DNA from: Gammaproteobacteria bacterium
GTDB taxonomy: Bacteria > Pseudomonadota > Gammaproteobacteria > Pseudomonadales > Alcanivoracaceae
Direction: 5' to 3'
DNA: 64,000 bases
NCBI GenBank assembly: GCA_018067045.1
Contig: JAGPVL010000040.1
Span: 1-64,000 of the forward strand
Shown: positions 38,616 to 47,439 of the stretch, piece after piece
How the letters are laid out: every line of letters begins with the position of its first letter
How positions within the stretch are numbered: the first letter of the stretch is position 1
The notes under the pieces: model-generated
The model's input: the letters and a program-made list of their open reading frames with translations, nothing else
Databases searched by the model: none
Told to the model about the DNA's origin: nothing
Position numbers and translations under genes: made by a program

Positions 38616-39350
38616 CTAACGCAGCGGCTTGCGCAAAAAAAGATCCAGCTCTGCTAATCGCTGAGGTGTACCGATATCCCACCAATGGCCGGCGTGATAG
38701 CGACCGGCAATGGTGCTGCTGGCCTGACCACTGACCACATCGCCCTGCATGGTTTCTCTCAGCAAAACGCCAAGCCTCACTTCACTCTGATCGGCGGCAT
38801 CAGCGAAAAACGCCGGGCGGTAAACCCCAACGCCAGAAAAGGTAAGCCTCAATGCTCCGTCAGAGCCTGCCCCGTCGGGCGAATTGTCGCGCACTTTGCC
38901 GTCGTTGGCTAAGACGAAATCACCGTCGGGATTATGTTCAGGGTTCTCCACTAACACCAATATTGCGGCGTCACTGTCTCCCAGAGCATCGGGAAGCGCT
39001 AACGGGGCAAAATCAATATCGGTCCATATGTCGCCGTTCACGACCAGAAAGGGCTCATCGCCAAGCAGCGGCAGCGCCCGCCGAATACCTCCCGCCGTTT
39101 CCAGCGGCTGGCCTTCACGAGAATACTGAATGCGCACGCCAAATTGGCTGCCATCGCCAAGCGCCGCCTCAAGCTTATCACCAAGCCAAGCGGTGTTAAT
39201 CACGAGATCAACAAACCCAGCATCACGCAGTCGTTCGATATGCCAAACGATCAACGGCTTACCACCCGCCTCAAGCAGAGGCTTAGGCGTGTGATCCGTT
39301 AACGGGCGCATACGGGTACCGAGTCCTGCAGCAAGAATCATGGCTTTCAT
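38616..39350 (-). CDS. murU: N-acetylmuramate 1-phosphate uridylyltransferase MurU
   Basis: Makes UDP-MurNAc from MurNAc-1-P in the MurU/AmgK peptidoglycan-recycling bypass of Pseudomonas, which gives intrinsic fosfomycin tolerance there. 244 residues, nucleotidyltransferase fold with MILAAGLGTRMRPLTDHTPKPL, EAGGKPLIVWHIERL, and VVNGDIWTDIDF. Small size and neighbouring amgK support MurU rather than a glucose-1-phosphate thymidylyltransferase. A 111-bp gap with a REP repeat separates it from amgK on the same strand. Confidence 0.9.
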   Translation of the reverse strand: MKAMILAAGLGTRMRPLTDHTPKPLLEAGGKPLIVWHIERLRDAGFVDLVINTAWLGDKLEAALGDGSQFGVRIQYSREGQPLETAGGIRRALPLLGDEPFLVVNGDIWTDIDFAPLALPDALGDSDAAILVLVENPEHNPDGDFVLANDGKVRDNSPDGAGSDGALRLTFSGVGVYRPAFFADAADQSEVRLGVLLRETMQGDVVSGQASSTIAGRYHAGHWWDIGTPQRLAELDLFLRKPLR

Positions 39351-39412
39351 GGTGACAGCATATCCTATCGTTAGAGTGACTCGTTATGGCGACGGTTTAC
39401 GGCTAATGCAGA

Positions 39413-39436
39413 TCGCTTGCAAGCAAGCTCTTACAA
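39413..39436. repeat. REP half-site between murU and amgK
   Basis: TCGCTTGCAAGCAAGCTCTT then ACAA. The 24 bp before it (GACGGTTTACGGCTAATGCA) resembles the spacer at 63434-63454, so this may be the remains of a full pair. Confidence 0.7.
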
Positions 39437-39461
39437 AAAACGAAACCCTTTAGAAGTTCGC

Positions 39462-40448
39462 TCAGCTTTCTGTGCTCGGCAGATTATCGAGTAGCTCCCC
39501 TAGTGCCGCCAACTCCGGGCGACGGGCGATAACCGTGCGCAAATACGCGAAGAAGCGCGGCACGTCTTCAAGGTAATGTCCCTTGCCGTCGCGGTGTTTA
39601 ATGCGGGCGAAAATGCCAATTACTTTCAAATGACGTTGGGCGCCCATCAAGTCGCAATCGTGGAGAAACTCGGGAAAAGATGCGGGTACTGGCAAGTGCG
39701 CGGCACGGGCTTTTTCCCAATACCGCTCTAGCCAGATCAGCACCTTATCCTCTGGCCAACTGAGAAAGGCATCTTTAAATAAGCAGATCGCGTCATAGCT
39801 GATCGGCCCATACACGGCATCTTGAAAATCGATCACACCGGGGTTTGGTTCAGAATCCATCAGATTGCGCGGCATAAAGTCACGGTGCACGTAAACACGC
39901 CCCTGCCCCAGTGCCCGTTTCACCAGCAGATCAAAAACCTGATCAAGCTGGGCGCGTAGATCGGCACTGATCGCAAGGCCCAAATGAGTTTTCAGGTACC
40001 ACTCAGGAAACAATTCCAACTCACGGCGCAGCAATGCCTCATCGTACACCGGTAAAATATCAGGTTGGCTGGCGCACTGAATTTTCACCAGCGCGTCCAT
40101 TGCTTTGTTAAAGAGTGTGTCGGCGTTGTCGGCGTTAATATGGGTCAACCAGGTCTGCGTACCCATATCCGACAACAGCAAAAAGCCCCGCTCGAGGTCC
40201 TGTGCGACAACATGCGGAACATGGACGCCTGCGTCACCGAATAGGCTGGCAATCTGCACAAACGGGCGACAATCCTCTTGCTCCGGCGGTGCATCCATAC
40301 CAATTAGCGTTCGATCACCTAGGTCAAAACGAAAATAGCGACGGAAACTTGCATCGGCCGACGCCGGCTCTCCCACCACCACACAGCCTAGTTGCTCGCC
40401 AACCCATTGTTCCAGTGCCTGCTTTCTTACGTCGTTCTGCGGCTGCAT
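39462..40448 (-). CDS. amgK: N-acetylmuramate/N-acetylglucosamine kinase AmgK
   Basis: Phosphorylates MurNAc at the anomeric position, feeding MurU. 328 residues from ATG 40448 (RBS GAGG six bases before); an ATG at 40460 lacks an RBS. Aminoglycoside phosphotransferase-like kinase: VYVHRDFMPRNLM catalytic loop and VIDFQDAVYGPISYD metal site. Typical of AmgK/Cya-type recycling kinases. Divergent to lptD with only 55 bp between the starts, as in Pseudomonas. Confidence 0.9.
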   Translation of the reverse strand: MQPQNDVRKQALEQWVGEQLGCVVVGEPASADASFRRYFRFDLGDRTLIGMDAPPEQEDCRPFVQIASLFGDAGVHVPHVVAQDLERGFLLLSDMGTQTWLTHINADNADTLFNKAMDALVKIQCASQPDILPVYDEALLRRELELFPEWYLKTHLGLAISADLRAQLDQVFDLLVKRALGQGRVYVHRDFMPRNLMDSEPNPGVIDFQDAVYGPISYDAICLFKDAFLSWPEDKVLIWLERYWEKARAAHLPVPASFPEFLHDCDLMGAQRHLKVIGIFARIKHRDGKGHYLEDVPRFFAYLRTVIARRPELAALGELLDNLPSTES

Positions 40449-40503
40449 TAGTGCCCTCATTACATTAAACTGCCGCGAGCTTTTTACCTGTTCCGGACTC
40501 CGA

Positions 40504-42768
40504 ATGCCACTGCGTCGCCATCGCACTTTACTTTTACTCAGTCTGCTAAGCACAGCGGCCGCAGCCGAACCGTCGATAAATTGGGTCGACGAAGAGGCTA
40601 TGTCAGCGCTGGAGCCTGCGCTACAGAAGGCTATGCCGCCCCACTGCGGCGGTCTTTACTATAATCCAGCCTTCACCTTGCCGCCCGAAACACGCGACAC
40701 CGTGATCACCGCCAAAAATACGTCACTTGCACCTAAGGGGCTCGCTAAGCTGTCCGGTGATGTGCAGATCATTCAGCCCAAGCGACGTTTATTCGCCGAA
40801 CATGCAGAACTTAACCAAGAAACCGGTGATTTTCGTCTGGCCGGCGATATTCGCGTGGAAATGCCGAACCTCACCTTTACGGCGCGCGAGCTGATCGGCA
40901 ACACCCGCAACGAGACCGCCCAGCTGACCGGTGCTAGCTACGCCCTGTTCGATCTCCACGCCCGCGGCACTGCAGAAGGCTTCCAGCACGACAAGCTCAT
41001 CACCCAAATTGAGCATGGCAGCTATACGTCGTGCCCGCCGGACTCCGACGCTTGGCTGATCAGCGCTAACGACATCGAGCTCAATCAAGAAAACGGCTGG
41101 GGTGAGGCGCGCAACGTCGTGCTGCGTGTGCAGAACATACCGATCATTTGGCTACCATGGATGACCTTCCCGATTGATGACCGGCGCAAGACCGGCTTGC
41201 TGTTTCCCTCTATCGGTGGTGGCGACGCAGGTGGCGTCGATATTTCGCAGCCCATCTACCTGAACCTTCACCCGCAATATGACGCTATTGTCGCGCCTCG
41301 ACGTATCGAAAGTCGTGGTAACGGATTGGAAACCGACTTCCGCTATCTCGGCGAACTCGGCACAGGTAACGTGAGTTACGGCTGGTTATCAAAAGATAAA
41401 TTATTTAATGACGAAGACCGCGCTCAGGCGCAGTGGCGACACGAAGGCAATATGGATCGCTGGTTTTTTGAAACCGACATCAATTACGTCTCCGACGACT
41501 TTTATTTAAAAGATCTTGATAGCGGGCTTGAAGTGTCTTCGACTACGCATTTGCCACGCTTCGCCGAAGCGCGTTATTTGGGGCGCACATGGCAATTACT
41601 CGCGCGAGCGCAAAGCTGGCAAACCATTGACCCCCTGCTCGACGATGCCGACCTGCCCTATCGCCGCCTACCGCAATTTCAAGTCAGTGGTGATCCGACA
41701 CTCGTGGGCCCCGTTAAAATGGAATGGCTCAGCGATTACACCTACTTCGATCGCAATGCGGATTTACCCACCAACGATACACTGGGCCAGCGCATACACA
41801 CCCAGCCCGCGCTTACCATGCGACTAGAGAATAACTGGGGCTACATCCAGCCACGAGCACGGCTTTATTACACCGACTACGATCTTGAGGAGTCCGGCCC
41901 GGGGATTGGCGAAGACCCGGAGCGACACTTGTGGGGCTACAACCTCGATGCCGGCATGGTGTTCGAGCGTTACGCCGCGGAAAATACTTTTTTGCAAACA
42001 CTTGAGCCACGCATCTTTTTTAACCGCGTGGAATACCGCCAGCAAGACAACCTGCCCCTGTTCGACTCAGACGAACTAACGCCATCCTACGCGGCGCTGT
42101 TTCGTGAAAACCGCTTTACCGGTTATGACCGCATTGGCGACGAACAAAGCACCACCTTCGCCGTCAGCTCGCGCTTTCTCGACCCGCAAAGCGGAGAGGA
42201 GAGCTTGCGCTTACGCATCGCTCAAAAGCTCTATCACGACGACCGCAGGGTGCAAATAGAGGGCGATATTGAAACAGACAAAACGTCACCCGTTATCAGC
42301 GAAGCCAGCATGAAGCTCACTGACGAATGGAACGTGGAAGTATTTAATCACTGGAATTCGTCACTCAACCGTCGCGAGCTCAACGGCCTACGAGTCAGCT
42401 TTCGGGACAATCAGCGGCGCCTGTTTAGCCTAAACGTGACCGACCGACCGCGCGACGATTTACTGCAAGGGGAACTGGCGGCGCTCGTGCCAGTCCATAG
42501 TCGATGGAACTTGGTTGGCCGTTGGTTTTACGACATCAATGAACAACGCTCGCTGGAAACGCTTTCTGGCGTAGAATACAGCGACTGCTGCTGGGGAGTT
42601 CGTTTCGTTAATCTGCGCGAGTTAAGCGACGAAAACGGCGACGGCTCTCTGGAAGGCGAGTCCACTTGGATGGTGCAAATCGTCCTTAACGGTCTCGGCG
42701 GCTTCGGCGGTCGAATTGACAGTCTGCTAGAACGAAGTATCCCTGGATACAGGAGCAAGAATGATTAA
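40504..42768 (+). CDS. lptD: LPS-assembly protein LptD
   Basis: Outer-membrane barrel that, with LptE, inserts lipopolysaccharide into the outer leaflet. 754 residues: signal peptide (cleavage near AAAEPS, residue 21), OstA/LptA-like beta-jellyroll domain (about 60-190; AEHAELNQETGDFRLAGDI), then the barrel with RRKTGLLFPS. Four Cys at 48, 177, 695 and 696 match the E. coli disulfide pattern (31, 173, 724, 725). Overlaps surA by eight bases; the lptD-surA-pdxA-rsmA-apaG-apaH order is classical. Confidence 0.96.
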   Translation: MPLRRHRTLLLLSLLSTAAAAEPSINWVDEEAMSALEPALQKAMPPHCGGLYYNPAFTLPPETRDTVITAKNTSLAPKGLAKLSGDVQIIQPKRRLFAEHAELNQETGDFRLAGDIRVEMPNLTFTARELIGNTRNETAQLTGASYALFDLHARGTAEGFQHDKLITQIEHGSYTSCPPDSDAWLISANDIELNQENGWGEARNVVLRVQNIPIIWLPWMTFPIDDRRKTGLLFPSIGGGDAGGVDISQPIYLNLHPQYDAIVAPRRIESRGNGLETDFRYLGELGTGNVSYGWLSKDKLFNDEDRAQAQWRHEGNMDRWFFETDINYVSDDFYLKDLDSGLEVSSTTHLPRFAEARYLGRTWQLLARAQSWQTIDPLLDDADLPYRRLPQFQVSGDPTLVGPVKMEWLSDYTYFDRNADLPTNDTLGQRIHTQPALTMRLENNWGYIQPRARLYYTDYDLEESGPGIGEDPERHLWGYNLDAGMVFERYAAENTFLQTLEPRIFFNRVEYRQQDNLPLFDSDELTPSYAALFRENRFTGYDRIGDEQSTTFAVSSRFLDPQSGEESLRLRIAQKLYHDDRRVQIEGDIETDKTSPVISEASMKLTDEWNVEVFNHWNSSLNRRELNGLRVSFRDNQRRLFSLNVTDRPRDDLLQGELAALVPVHSRWNLVGRWFYDINEQRSLETLSGVEYSDCCWGVRFVNLRELSDENGDGSLEGESTWMVQIVLNGLGGFGGRIDSLLERSIPGYRSKND

Positions 42769-44068
42769 CAAATCTCTGAGCAACGCCTGGCACTCTGTGC
42801 GCGGCGTAATCCTGTGCGCGTTACTGGCACCTTCCCTAGCCAGCGCCGGCAAAATGGTGATGCTCGACAACATTGCGGCCGTCGTCAACGACACCGTTAT
42901 TATGAGCAGCGAACTGGATCGCCGCGTTGAGGATGTGTTTAGGAACATCCGCGCGGAAGGTGGTCAGATGCCGCCCGTGGATATTATTCGCACCCAGGTG
43001 CTCGATCGTTTGATCGAAGAGAAACTACAACTAGAACTTGCCGAACGCATGGGCATTCGCATTGATGACACCTCTCTCAATGACGCACTCAGCAATATCG
43101 CTCGGCAAAACAACCTGACGCTGGAACAATTTGCTGAGCAAATTCGTAGCGAAGGTTTGGACTGGGCGCAGTTCCGCCAACAAATCCGTGGCGACATTGT
43201 GATGAACCAAGTACGCCAACGCCAAGTCGGTCAACGTGTGCGTGTTACGGATCGCGAAATTGATCGCTTTCTCGATTCAGAACAAGGCAAACGCTTATTT
43301 GAAAGTGAATTTCGTCTTGGCCATATTCTGATTCAAATTCCTGATGGCGCCACCCCAGATCAAATTCAAGTGGCGGAAAAGGAAGCCAATGACGTTCTCT
43401 CGAAACTCAAGGAAGGCGTCGAATTTTCGCAAATGGCAATCAGCCACTCAGATGATCCCTACGCACTAAAGGGTGGCGATCTTGGCTGGCGACCTGCGGC
43501 ACAATGGCCCTCGCTGTTTTCCGACGAAGTCATTGATATGCAAGCCGGCGACATTGCCGGGCCGCTACGCTCGGGTAACGGCTTTCATATTTTGAAAATG
43601 ATCGATCGCAAAGGCGACGTTACTACCATCGTAGAGCAATACCACACTCGTCATATCTTGCTGAAACCGAGCACTATTCGCTCCGCCGACGCCTCGCGCG
43701 AGCTGGCACGCTCACTTCATGCACGCATAGAGAGTGGCGAAAGCATTGAGAAACTCGCGCGCGAATATTCCGACGACCCTGGCAGCGCTCGCAGCGGTGG
43801 CGAGCTAGGCTGGATTTCTGCCGGCGAAATGGTGCCCGAATTTGAACAACAGATGATTGCCACGCCGGTCGGCCAGCTATCTGCTGTTTTCGAAACACAA
43901 TATGGCTGGCACTTTTTACGCGTTGACGAAAAGCGCAGCGCCGACATGAGTGATGAGTACCGTCGTATTAAAGCGCGCAACGCACTTCAGCAGCGCCGTT
44001 ATAGCGAAGAAGTTCAAACATGGCTGCGCGAGATTCGCGAAGAGGCCTATGTCGATATCCGCATCTAA
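42761..44068 (+). CDS. surA: Periplasmic chaperone and PPIase SurA
   Basis: Escorts outer-membrane proteins such as LptD to the Bam complex. 435 residues: signal peptide (cleavage near LASAG), N-terminal chaperone domain (about 28-170; VVNDTVIMSSELDRRV), two parvulin domains (about 180-285 and 290-395; LGHILIQIPDG, GDLGWRPAAQWP, ARSGGELGWISAGEMVPEFE), and a C-terminal helix. RBS AGGAG five bases before. The start lies inside the end of lptD. Confidence 0.96.
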   Translation: MINKSLSNAWHSVRGVILCALLAPSLASAGKMVMLDNIAAVVNDTVIMSSELDRRVEDVFRNIRAEGGQMPPVDIIRTQVLDRLIEEKLQLELAERMGIRIDDTSLNDALSNIARQNNLTLEQFAEQIRSEGLDWAQFRQQIRGDIVMNQVRQRQVGQRVRVTDREIDRFLDSEQGKRLFESEFRLGHILIQIPDGATPDQIQVAEKEANDVLSKLKEGVEFSQMAISHSDDPYALKGGDLGWRPAAQWPSLFSDEVIDMQAGDIAGPLRSGNGFHILKMIDRKGDVTTIVEQYHTRHILLKPSTIRSADASRELARSLHARIESGESIEKLAREYSDDPGSARSGGELGWISAGEMVPEFEQQMIATPVGQLSAVFETQYGWHFLRVDEKRSADMSDEYRRIKARNALQQRRYSEEVQTWLREIREEAYVDIRI

Positions 44069-45134
44069 ACCCATAACTCGGCCTATCGTTAAGCCTATCG
44101 TCATTACCAGTGGTGACCCCGCTGGTATCGGCCCGGATCTGGTTTTGCAGCTTGGCCAACACCTTGGCTCGTCGCCATGGGTCGTGATTGCCGACATCGA
44201 CGTGCTCACGGCGCGCGCGCAACAACTCTCGTTCGACAACATTGCCTTTAGCGCATGGCAACCTGGCGATGCGCTCCCCGCGCCTAGCGCAACAAAAAAC
44301 ACCCCTAATACGATCGCCGTTTGGCACTGCCCTGCCGGCGCCACCGTACGAGCCGGTTACGCAGATCCAGCTACCGCCGTGGGCACTCTGGAAATGTTAC
44401 GGCGCGCCGCGCAAGGTTGTTTAGACGGCACCTTTAGCGCCATGGTGACCGCCCCTGTGGCAAAAAATATTATTTGCGACGGCGCCGACCCAAGCTTTAC
44501 CGGGCACACCGAATTTCTCGCCGAGCAAGCGAACGCCAAGCAAGTCGTCATGATGCTTGTCGGCAAAACACTACGTGTTGCACTCGCAACGACTCATCTA
44601 CCATTACGAGACGTTGCCGACGCCATCACTAGCACCTCCCTTGAAACAACATTGCGCATCCTGCAACGCGACCTACAAAACACCTTCGCCATCGCCTCAC
44701 CGCGCATTCTTGTGCTTGGCCTAAATCCCCACGCGGGCGAAAGCGGCCACCTCGGCCATGAAGAAATCGATACGATTATTCCGCTGCTGGAACGTCTGCG
44801 CGCAGAAGGTTTCGCGCTCACTGGTCCCGTGCCGGCAGACACCGCGTTTAATCAAACACTGCTGAATCAACACGATGCTGTGCTAGCCATGTATCATGAT
44901 CAGGGCTTACCGGTGTTAAAATTTTCCAGCTTCGGTGAAGCGGTCAATATCACCCTCGGCCTACCGTTCATTCGCACCTCGGTCGACCACGGCACAGCAT
45001 TTGATTTAGCCGGCACAGGCAAAGCCCAACCCGGCAGCCTGATTGCCGCCACCCAACTGGCGCTCACACTGGCCGCACATTCTGTCGCATCCTCGGTACA
45101 ATCCTCCGTACCCCCCGAGCCGCAGACTAAATAG
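44049..45134 (+). CDS. pdxA: 4-hydroxythreonine-4-phosphate dehydrogenase
   Basis: NAD-dependent oxidation and decarboxylation in vitamin B6 synthesis. 361 residues. PIVITSGDPAGIGPDLVLQ is the family start, FTGHTEFLAEQA and AMYHDQGLPVLKF hold the metal-binding His, and the HATTH-like region is ALATTHLPLRDV. The ATG at 44049 overlaps surA by 20 bases; AGAGG lies just before it. Fourth-position gene in the surA-pdxA-rsmA cluster. Confidence 0.93.
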   Translation: MSISASKPITRPIVKPIVITSGDPAGIGPDLVLQLGQHLGSSPWVVIADIDVLTARAQQLSFDNIAFSAWQPGDALPAPSATKNTPNTIAVWHCPAGATVRAGYADPATAVGTLEMLRRAAQGCLDGTFSAMVTAPVAKNIICDGADPSFTGHTEFLAEQANAKQVVMMLVGKTLRVALATTHLPLRDVADAITSTSLETTLRILQRDLQNTFAIASPRILVLGLNPHAGESGHLGHEEIDTIIPLLERLRAEGFALTGPVPADTAFNQTLLNQHDAVLAMYHDQGLPVLKFSSFGEAVNITLGLPFIRTSVDHGTAFDLAGTGKAQPGSLIAATQLALTLAAHSVASSVQSSVPPEPQTK

Positions 45135-45141
45135 AGGCTTC

Positions 45142-45951
45142 ATGAAAGACCACGCCCCACGCAAACGCTTCGGCCAACACTTTCTAACCGATACCACACT
45201 GGTCGACAGAATGGTGCGTGCCATTGCGCCTACTGATGATCAAATCGTCGTGGAAATCGGCCCCGGCCAAGGTGCGCTAACACTGCCGTTGCTCGACAGG
45301 CTCAATCATTTGCAGGTGGTAGAACTCGATCGTGATTTAATTTCGCGACTGGAGCGCACGATTGCGGCCCCGCGCATGACCATTCACGCGGCCGATGCGC
45401 TGAAGTTTGATTTCCGCTCGCTAGCCAAAGATGGCAAAAAGATTCGCGTGGTCGGCAACTTGCCGTACAACATTTCCACGCCGCTGATGTTTCATTTGCT
45501 CGACCAAGCAGACTGCATCGAAGACATGCACTTTATGCTGCAAAAGGAAGTGGTTGATCGCCTCACTGCCACCCCTGGCACGTCAGACTGGGGAAGACTG
45601 TCGGTAATGGTGCAGTATTACTGCCAAAACGATTATCTGTTTTTCGTCCCGCCGGAAGCATTTAGCCCACCGCCGCGGGTCGATTCCGCCGTTGTTCGCC
45701 TCACACCGCTGGCCGAGCCGGCCGTTAAGGCCACCGATTTCGGCATTTTCCGGCAGCTGGTCAACCAAGCGTTCACACAACGACGCAAGGTGATCAGCAA
45801 TGCGCTAAAATCATGGCTAACCGCCGAACAAATCGTGGCCGCAGGCGTTGACCCTGGCAAACGACCCGATGCCATCGGCTTGACGGAGTTCGTCAATCTC
45901 GCCAACAGCGCCACTGTCATATACGGCAGCAAGCAGGAAAACGACGCATGA
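45142..45951 (+). CDS. rsmA: 16S rRNA dimethyladenosine transferase
   Basis: Also called KsgA: dimethylates A1518 and A1519 of 16S rRNA. 269 residues from ATG 45142 with AGAGG five bases upstream. KRFGQHFL, SAM motif VEIGPGQGALT, catalytic NLPYNISTPL, and the QKEVVDRL and FFVPPEAFSPPPRVDSAVV signatures. It overlaps apaG by four bases. Confidence 0.96.
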   Translation: MKDHAPRKRFGQHFLTDTTLVDRMVRAIAPTDDQIVVEIGPGQGALTLPLLDRLNHLQVVELDRDLISRLERTIAAPRMTIHAADALKFDFRSLAKDGKKIRVVGNLPYNISTPLMFHLLDQADCIEDMHFMLQKEVVDRLTATPGTSDWGRLSVMVQYYCQNDYLFFVPPEAFSPPPRVDSAVVRLTPLAEPAVKATDFGIFRQLVNQAFTQRRKVISNALKSWLTAEQIVAAGVDPGKRPDAIGLTEFVNLANSATVIYGSKQENDA

Positions 45952-46340
45952 GCACGCCACAGGAAGACCCGCGCTACCGCATTTCGATTTCCGTTGAGAG
46001 TGAATATCTCGCCGACCAAAGTGATGTGGAAAGCCATCGCTGGGTATTCGCCTACCATGTGTCCATTCATAACGGCGGCGACGTCAGCGCCCGCTTGCTC
46101 ACCCGCCACTGGGTCATTACCGACGGAGAAGAGCGCGTGCAAGAAGTGCATGGCGAAGGTGTCATTGGCGAACAACCGAGCATTGCACCCGGACAAACTT
46201 ACGAGTACACCAGCGGCGCGGTGCTCGAAACATCGGTCGGCAGCATGCATGGCAGCTACCAAATGCTGGCAGAAGACGGCACCTGCTTCGACGCCAACAT
46301 TCCCGCCTTCACGTTAGCGCCGCCGAACACGCTGCACTGA
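45948..46340 (+). CDS. apaG: ApaG (Co2+/Mg2+ efflux-associated) protein
   Basis: 130 residues with the immunoglobulin-like ApaG fold: EYLADQSDVESHRWVFAYHVSIHN and GEGVIGEQPSIAPGQTYEYTSGAVLETSVGSMHGSYQM. Linked by genetics to cobalt sensitivity in Salmonella; molecular function is not clear. ATGA overlap with rsmA, 11 bp from apaH. Confidence 0.95.
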   Translation: MSTPQEDPRYRISISVESEYLADQSDVESHRWVFAYHVSIHNGGDVSARLLTRHWVITDGEERVQEVHGEGVIGEQPSIAPGQTYEYTSGAVLETSVGSMHGSYQMLAEDGTCFDANIPAFTLAPPNTLH

Positions 46341-46351
46341 TGAGCCGCTAA

Positions 46352-47188
46352 ATGAGCACTTATGCTGTCGGCGATTTGCAGGGCTGCTTAGAGGCCTTTA
46401 ACTGCTTACTCGAAGAAATCGCGTTTACGCCGGGCAAAGATCGCCTGCTCTTAGCTGGCGATTTGGTCGCTCGCGGCCCTGATTCACTCGGCACGCTAAG
46501 GCGGGTTTACGCATTGCGCGATCACCTTCACTGTGTGCTCGGCAATCACGACCTGCACCTACTAGCACTCGCCCACGGCGTCACTCCACATAAAGACGGC
46601 AAGAAAAAGAAAGACACCGATCTACAAAGCATTCTCGATGCTCCCGATCGCGACGCCCTACTCGGCTGGCTACAACAACAACCACTACTGCATCGCGAAC
46701 CGGAATTTAATGTCGTACTCACCCACGCTGGATTGCCACCACTGTGGGCACTCGCCGACGCGGAAACGCGCGCGCGGGAAGTCTCCACCATTCTGCAGTC
46801 CGATCAAGCTCAACATTTTTTTGATCACATGTACGGCGACAAACCCACTGGCTGGCACGACGACCTCCAAGGCCCAGATCGCTGGCGTGTCATCACCAAT
46901 TACTTCACCCGTATGCGCTTTATCAATCTGCAGGGTGAACTTGAGTTCGCCAGCAAAGGCGAAGTCAACAAAGCGCCAACAGGATACTTTCCTTGGTTCG
47001 AACATCCGCAACGGCAAAATCAAGACGTCAAAATACTGTTTGGCCATTGGGCCGCACTCGACGGTGACGTCCCTCATCAGAATATTGAAGCGCTCGATAC
47101 CGGCTGCGTCTGGGGCGGCGCCCTGACCGCACTGCGATTAGAGGACGGCCAACTCTTTACCTGCACCTGTGCGAACGAAGAGTCATAG
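46352..47188 (+). CDS. apaH: Symmetrical bis(5'-nucleosyl)-tetraphosphatase
   Basis: Hydrolyses Ap4A to two ADP and acts on Np4-capped RNA. 278 residues, PPP-type phosphoesterase with GDLQGC, LLLAGDLVARGPDS and CVLGNHDLHLLAL, and C-terminal LFGHWAAL. Last gene of the lptD operon. Confidence 0.96.
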   Translation: MSTYAVGDLQGCLEAFNCLLEEIAFTPGKDRLLLAGDLVARGPDSLGTLRRVYALRDHLHCVLGNHDLHLLALAHGVTPHKDGKKKKDTDLQSILDAPDRDALLGWLQQQPLLHREPEFNVVLTHAGLPPLWALADAETRAREVSTILQSDQAQHFFDHMYGDKPTGWHDDLQGPDRWRVITNYFTRMRFINLQGELEFASKGEVNKAPTGYFPWFEHPQRQNQDVKILFGHWAALDGDVPHQNIEALDTGCVWGGALTALRLEDGQLFTCTCANEES

Positions 47189-47296
47189 CTCCGCCACGTC
47201 CCGGCAACAGCGATTATCCCATCAGTCACCCGCCATACCGCCATACCGCCGCCCGCCGGCCCGCAAACACGAGCAGTACACATTTCACACAATTTT

Positions 47297-47329
47297 ATCG
47301 TTTAATTTGTACTAAACGATCAGTATAGT
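47297..47329 (+). promoter_or_regulatory. Operator and promoter of the RND efflux operon
   Basis: ATCGTTTA (47297-47304) and TAAACGAT (47313-47320) are perfect 8-bp inverted arms with an 8-bp spacer. A -10-like TATAGT (47324-47329) is 17 bp from a poor -35 (TTTAAT, 47301-47306), so a protein on the operator would block the promoter. TetR- or MarR-type repressors bind sites of this shape. Confidence 0.6.
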
Positions 47330-47439
47330 CCCTGAAGTAGTACTGGAGGCGTCTCCTAGCAGCCCTCATCAGCCGGCCATTTATCAGCCCCGATGAGAGC
47401 CGCCGATCACAACACTGTTACAACAAATTGGTCACACAC

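Noticed and set aside
43950-44048. Upstream extension of pdxA into surA
   Set aside because: Family alignment starts at PIVITSGDPAGIGPD; the extension lies fully within surA and has no RBS.
45043-45141. Upstream extension of rsmA into pdxA
   Set aside because: The ATG at 45142 has AGAGG and gives the normal KsgA N-terminus; the extension is the pdxA gene in another frame.
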